Shown piece by piece: positions 5,371-7,137 of a stretch of DNA of 7,137 nucleotides. Below the pieces are notes generated by a model. The model worked only from the letters and a program-made list of their open reading frames with translations, had not been told where the DNA came from and searched no databases. Location: contig CAKUWD010000150.1 of the NCBI GenBank assembly GCA_934699065.1, positions 1-7,137 on the forward strand, given 5' to 3'. Made by a program: the position numbers and the translations under genes. How positions within the stretch are numbered: position 1 is the stretch's first letter; each line of letters starts with the position of its first letter. Source of the stretch: an uncultured Treponema sp. (GTDB taxonomy: Bacteria; Spirochaetota; Spirochaetia; Treponematales; Treponemataceae).

Positions 5371-6867
5371 ATGAAAAAACACACTTCTGTTTATAAATCT
5401 GTTTTTCTTGCATTTATGTTTTTCTCATTTTTGATGCCGGTTGCTGCCGATGACACTCCAACAGAAGATTCTGCAGCAACAGAACAGACTGTTTCTGATA
5501 ACGATACCTCCACTCCCGTAGCTGCTGTTTCCGGTAAGAAAGCAAAAAAAGTAAAGAAGACTAAAGAAGAAAAAAAAGCTGAAAAAGAAGCCGAAAAAGC
5601 TGCAAAAGAAGCAGAAAAAAATGCTAAAAAAGCTGCAAAAAAGAATGCAGATAAAACTACAGTAAAAACTGATCTTCCTGCAGAGAAAGCCAAACCTGTA
5701 AAGGTAAAAGAAAGTGAAGAGTTTGGAATTATTCGTCTCAGAACAAAATCAAGACTTGGATCTTATACACTTTCTGTTATACAAGGCAGCGGTAAAACAG
5801 TTCCGGTTTTATCTACTGCAGATGAGTATACAACTAATGGTTTTTATCTAAAAATCGGACGAAAAATTTATTCCTTGTGCACAGATAATCTTGTTAAAAC
5901 ATCTTTGTCAGGTATAAAAGATGGTGTTTCTATAAAATATACTATCCCAAATATTGCAGAAGTAAATGTTGATTTTAACTATTTTCCTTCAAAGAAAAAC
6001 GGACCGGTTGATATGGTAAAGGTAATCGCGACTGTTACTAATAAAGGAAAAAGAACTGATTCTTTTGCATTTAAGGCTATTCTGGATACAATTCTTGGAG
6101 AAAAGACAGGAAATCATTTTTACACAAGTGAGGGTGTTACTATAAGAAATGAGGTAATGTATAGAACTCTGCAGAATCAGAAATACTTTGTTTCTAAAAA
6201 TGAATCTGCTTCAATGCAGATGTTCTTTTCTGGAGCAGATTGTACAGAACCTGATGTGCTTGCTTTTGCTAATAAAGTTTCTTTTAGTAAAGATAAATGG
6301 GAACCTTCAATGATTATTGAGAAGGCTTTTGATACAGTTTTTTCATATAATGATTCAGCTGTTTGTTCAATCTGGAAACCTGTAACAATTGCACCTGGTG
6401 AAAAATCAAAGGTTGTTTATTATCTGGCTTTTGCCGCAGAAGGTTCTGTGCCAACTGGTGATGCATTTATATATAGTAAAAATCAGCAGGCTCAGGCTGA
6501 AGCCGCTTCTGCTTCTTCACGAGCAGTAGAAGTTATAAGTCCTTATACAGATGAAACTAATGGGGGAGTTGATGAATTTATACCTGTGGTTTCGGAAAAC
6601 TCAACAGTACCGGTAGTCCCATATACTCCTGTTAATCCTAATCAGGTAACGGAGTCGCCTCTTGCTCAAAAAGAGTATGCACCAGTTACTGCAGATGCTG
6701 ATTTGAATATTAAAAATATGTCAAAAGAGCAGCTTACTCCTGAGTATATTCAGGCCCTGCTGGATCGGATCGCTGCACTTGAAGAAGATTCTCCAACTCT
6801 TAACAGACAGGAACTTCTTCAGTTGAACGCAGAGCTTGATGCAATTTTGAATTATCTGAGGCAGTAG
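5371..6867 (+). CDS. Secreted protein with Lys/Ala-rich linker and unassigned predicted beta domain
   Basis: A 498-residue protein I do not recognise. Regions in order: a signal peptide (1-26, hydrophobic VFLAFMFFSFLMPVAA, likely cut after VAA); an acidic Ser/Thr-rich spacer (27-53); a highly basic Lys/Ala/Glu-rich stretch (56-95) that may form a single helix or bind an acidic polymer; a predicted beta-sandwich-like domain (about 118-356) with strand motifs such as VDMVKVIATVTNKG (213-226) and LDTILGE (238-244), ending VVYYLAFAAEG; a Gln/Ala then Pro/Val-rich linker; and a C-terminal helical segment (about 446-498). TVTNKG followed by a hydrophobic strand resembles Ig-like or adhesin-type beta domains, but no catalytic motif is visible. 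The stop of the upstream gene is immediately followed by this ATG, so the two are co-expressed and may act together in the periplasm or outer envelope. There is no transmembrane helix after the signal peptide. Confidence 0.87.
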   Translation: MKKHTSVYKSVFLAFMFFSFLMPVAADDTPTEDSAATEQTVSDNDTSTPVAAVSGKKAKKVKKTKEEKKAEKEAEKAAKEAEKNAKKAAKKNADKTTVKTDLPAEKAKPVKVKESEEFGIIRLRTKSRLGSYTLSVIQGSGKTVPVLSTADEYTTNGFYLKIGRKIYSLCTDNLVKTSLSGIKDGVSIKYTIPNIAEVNVDFNYFPSKKNGPVDMVKVIATVTNKGKRTDSFAFKAILDTILGEKTGNHFYTSEGVTIRNEVMYRTLQNQKYFVSKNESASMQMFFSGADCTEPDVLAFANKVSFSKDKWEPSMIIEKAFDTVFSYNDSAVCSIWKPVTIAPGEKSKVVYYLAFAAEGSVPTGDAFIYSKNQQAQAEAASASSRAVEVISPYTDETNGGVDEFIPVVSENSTVPVVPYTPVNPNQVTESPLAQKEYAPVTADADLNIKNMSKEQLTPEYIQALLDRIAALEEDSPTLNRQELLQLNAELDAILNYLRQ

Positions 6868-6872
6868 TTTTC

Positions 6873-7137
6873 ATGGCAAAAGATGCACTGAGTCTGGCCT
6901 GGCTTGATATGAGAAGACGCCGTTTTGCTACGGCAATCAAGAGGCTTGAAGCTAAAAAAGAGATTTACGAAGAAAATTTTGAGTATTATGTTACTCTTGG
7001 AATTGCGTGTCTTTACGTGGGAGATATTGGTGCGTCTTCTTCATATTTTCAGCTTGCCAGAAGAATTAAACTTACAGATACCAGGCTCCTTCTTGGTCAG
7101 GCTGCAATTTTTCTGCGGCGCGGAGATACAGCAAGAG
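6873..7137 (+). CDS. TPR protein (partial, 5' end only)
   Basis: Eighty-eight residues are visible before the window ends, with no stop. They begin MAKDALSLAWLDMRRRRF and contain about two TPR-like helix pairs: residues 6-36 (FATAIKRLEAKKEIYEENF) and 37-70 (YYVTLGIACLYVGDIGASSS, then YFQLARRIK), with a third starting near 71. The N-terminus is basic and has no signal peptide, so a cytoplasmic location is likely, unlike its two upstream neighbours. It starts five bases after the stop of the preceding gene, with GAGG (6858-6861) eleven bases upstream as a somewhat distant ribosome binding site. It is the fourth gene of the rpe operon. No specific function can be given. Confidence 0.8.
   Translation, partial: MAKDALSLAWLDMRRRRFATAIKRLEAKKEIYEENFEYYVTLGIACLYVGDIGASSSYFQLARRIKLTDTRLLLGQAAIFLRRGDTAR

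Noticed and set aside
5391..5693. Minus-strand open frame of 100 codons opposite the Lys/Ala-rich linker
   Set aside because: It is the reverse reading of AAA/GAA/GCA codons, giving a Phe/Ser/Ala-rich peptide; there is no ribosome binding site or independent support.

Overview
The window looks like chromosomal DNA of a spirochete, most likely a host-associated Treponema. The DNA is AT-rich with short gaps between genes. The first gene is an oversized GreA of more than 800 residues, a form I know from Treponema and Chlamydia. Several genes encode TPR proteins with little similarity to named families. The genus call rests on these features and on no database search.

Layout. Positions 1-3393, minus strand: a cytoplasmic TPR protein (2461-3393) is followed by the giant greA (2402 down to 1, cut by the window edge). 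Positions 3394-3787: a 394-base divergent intergenic region. It holds a near-consensus promoter firing left, a 180-base MITE-like palindromic element with perfect 15-bp terminal inverted repeats, and a promoter firing right. Positions 3788-7137, plus strand: a tightly packed operon of rpe (ribulose-phosphate 3-epimerase), a secreted TPR/coiled-coil protein, a secreted Lys/Ala-rich protein with a predicted beta domain, and the start of another TPR protein cut by the right edge. The rpe/TPR junction overlaps by 10 bases, the next two genes abut directly, and the last gap is 5 bases.

How the genes may work together. The left pair joins a transcription-elongation factor to an uncharacterised TPR protein. 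In the right operon a pentose-phosphate enzyme heads three genes that look like periplasmic or envelope assembly factors; only rpe has a firm biochemical function.

Main points for a second look: (i) rpe appears to be frameshifted at its last dozen codons in a T6 run, because the +1 frame carries the amphipathic C-terminal helix expected of the family; (ii) the long GreA carries an apparent Tudor/UvrD-C-like segment in mid-protein, a fold class that binds RNA polymerase in PcrA/UvrD; (iii) the MITE-like element sits between the divergent promoters; (iv) the 498-residue secreted protein belongs to no family I can name.
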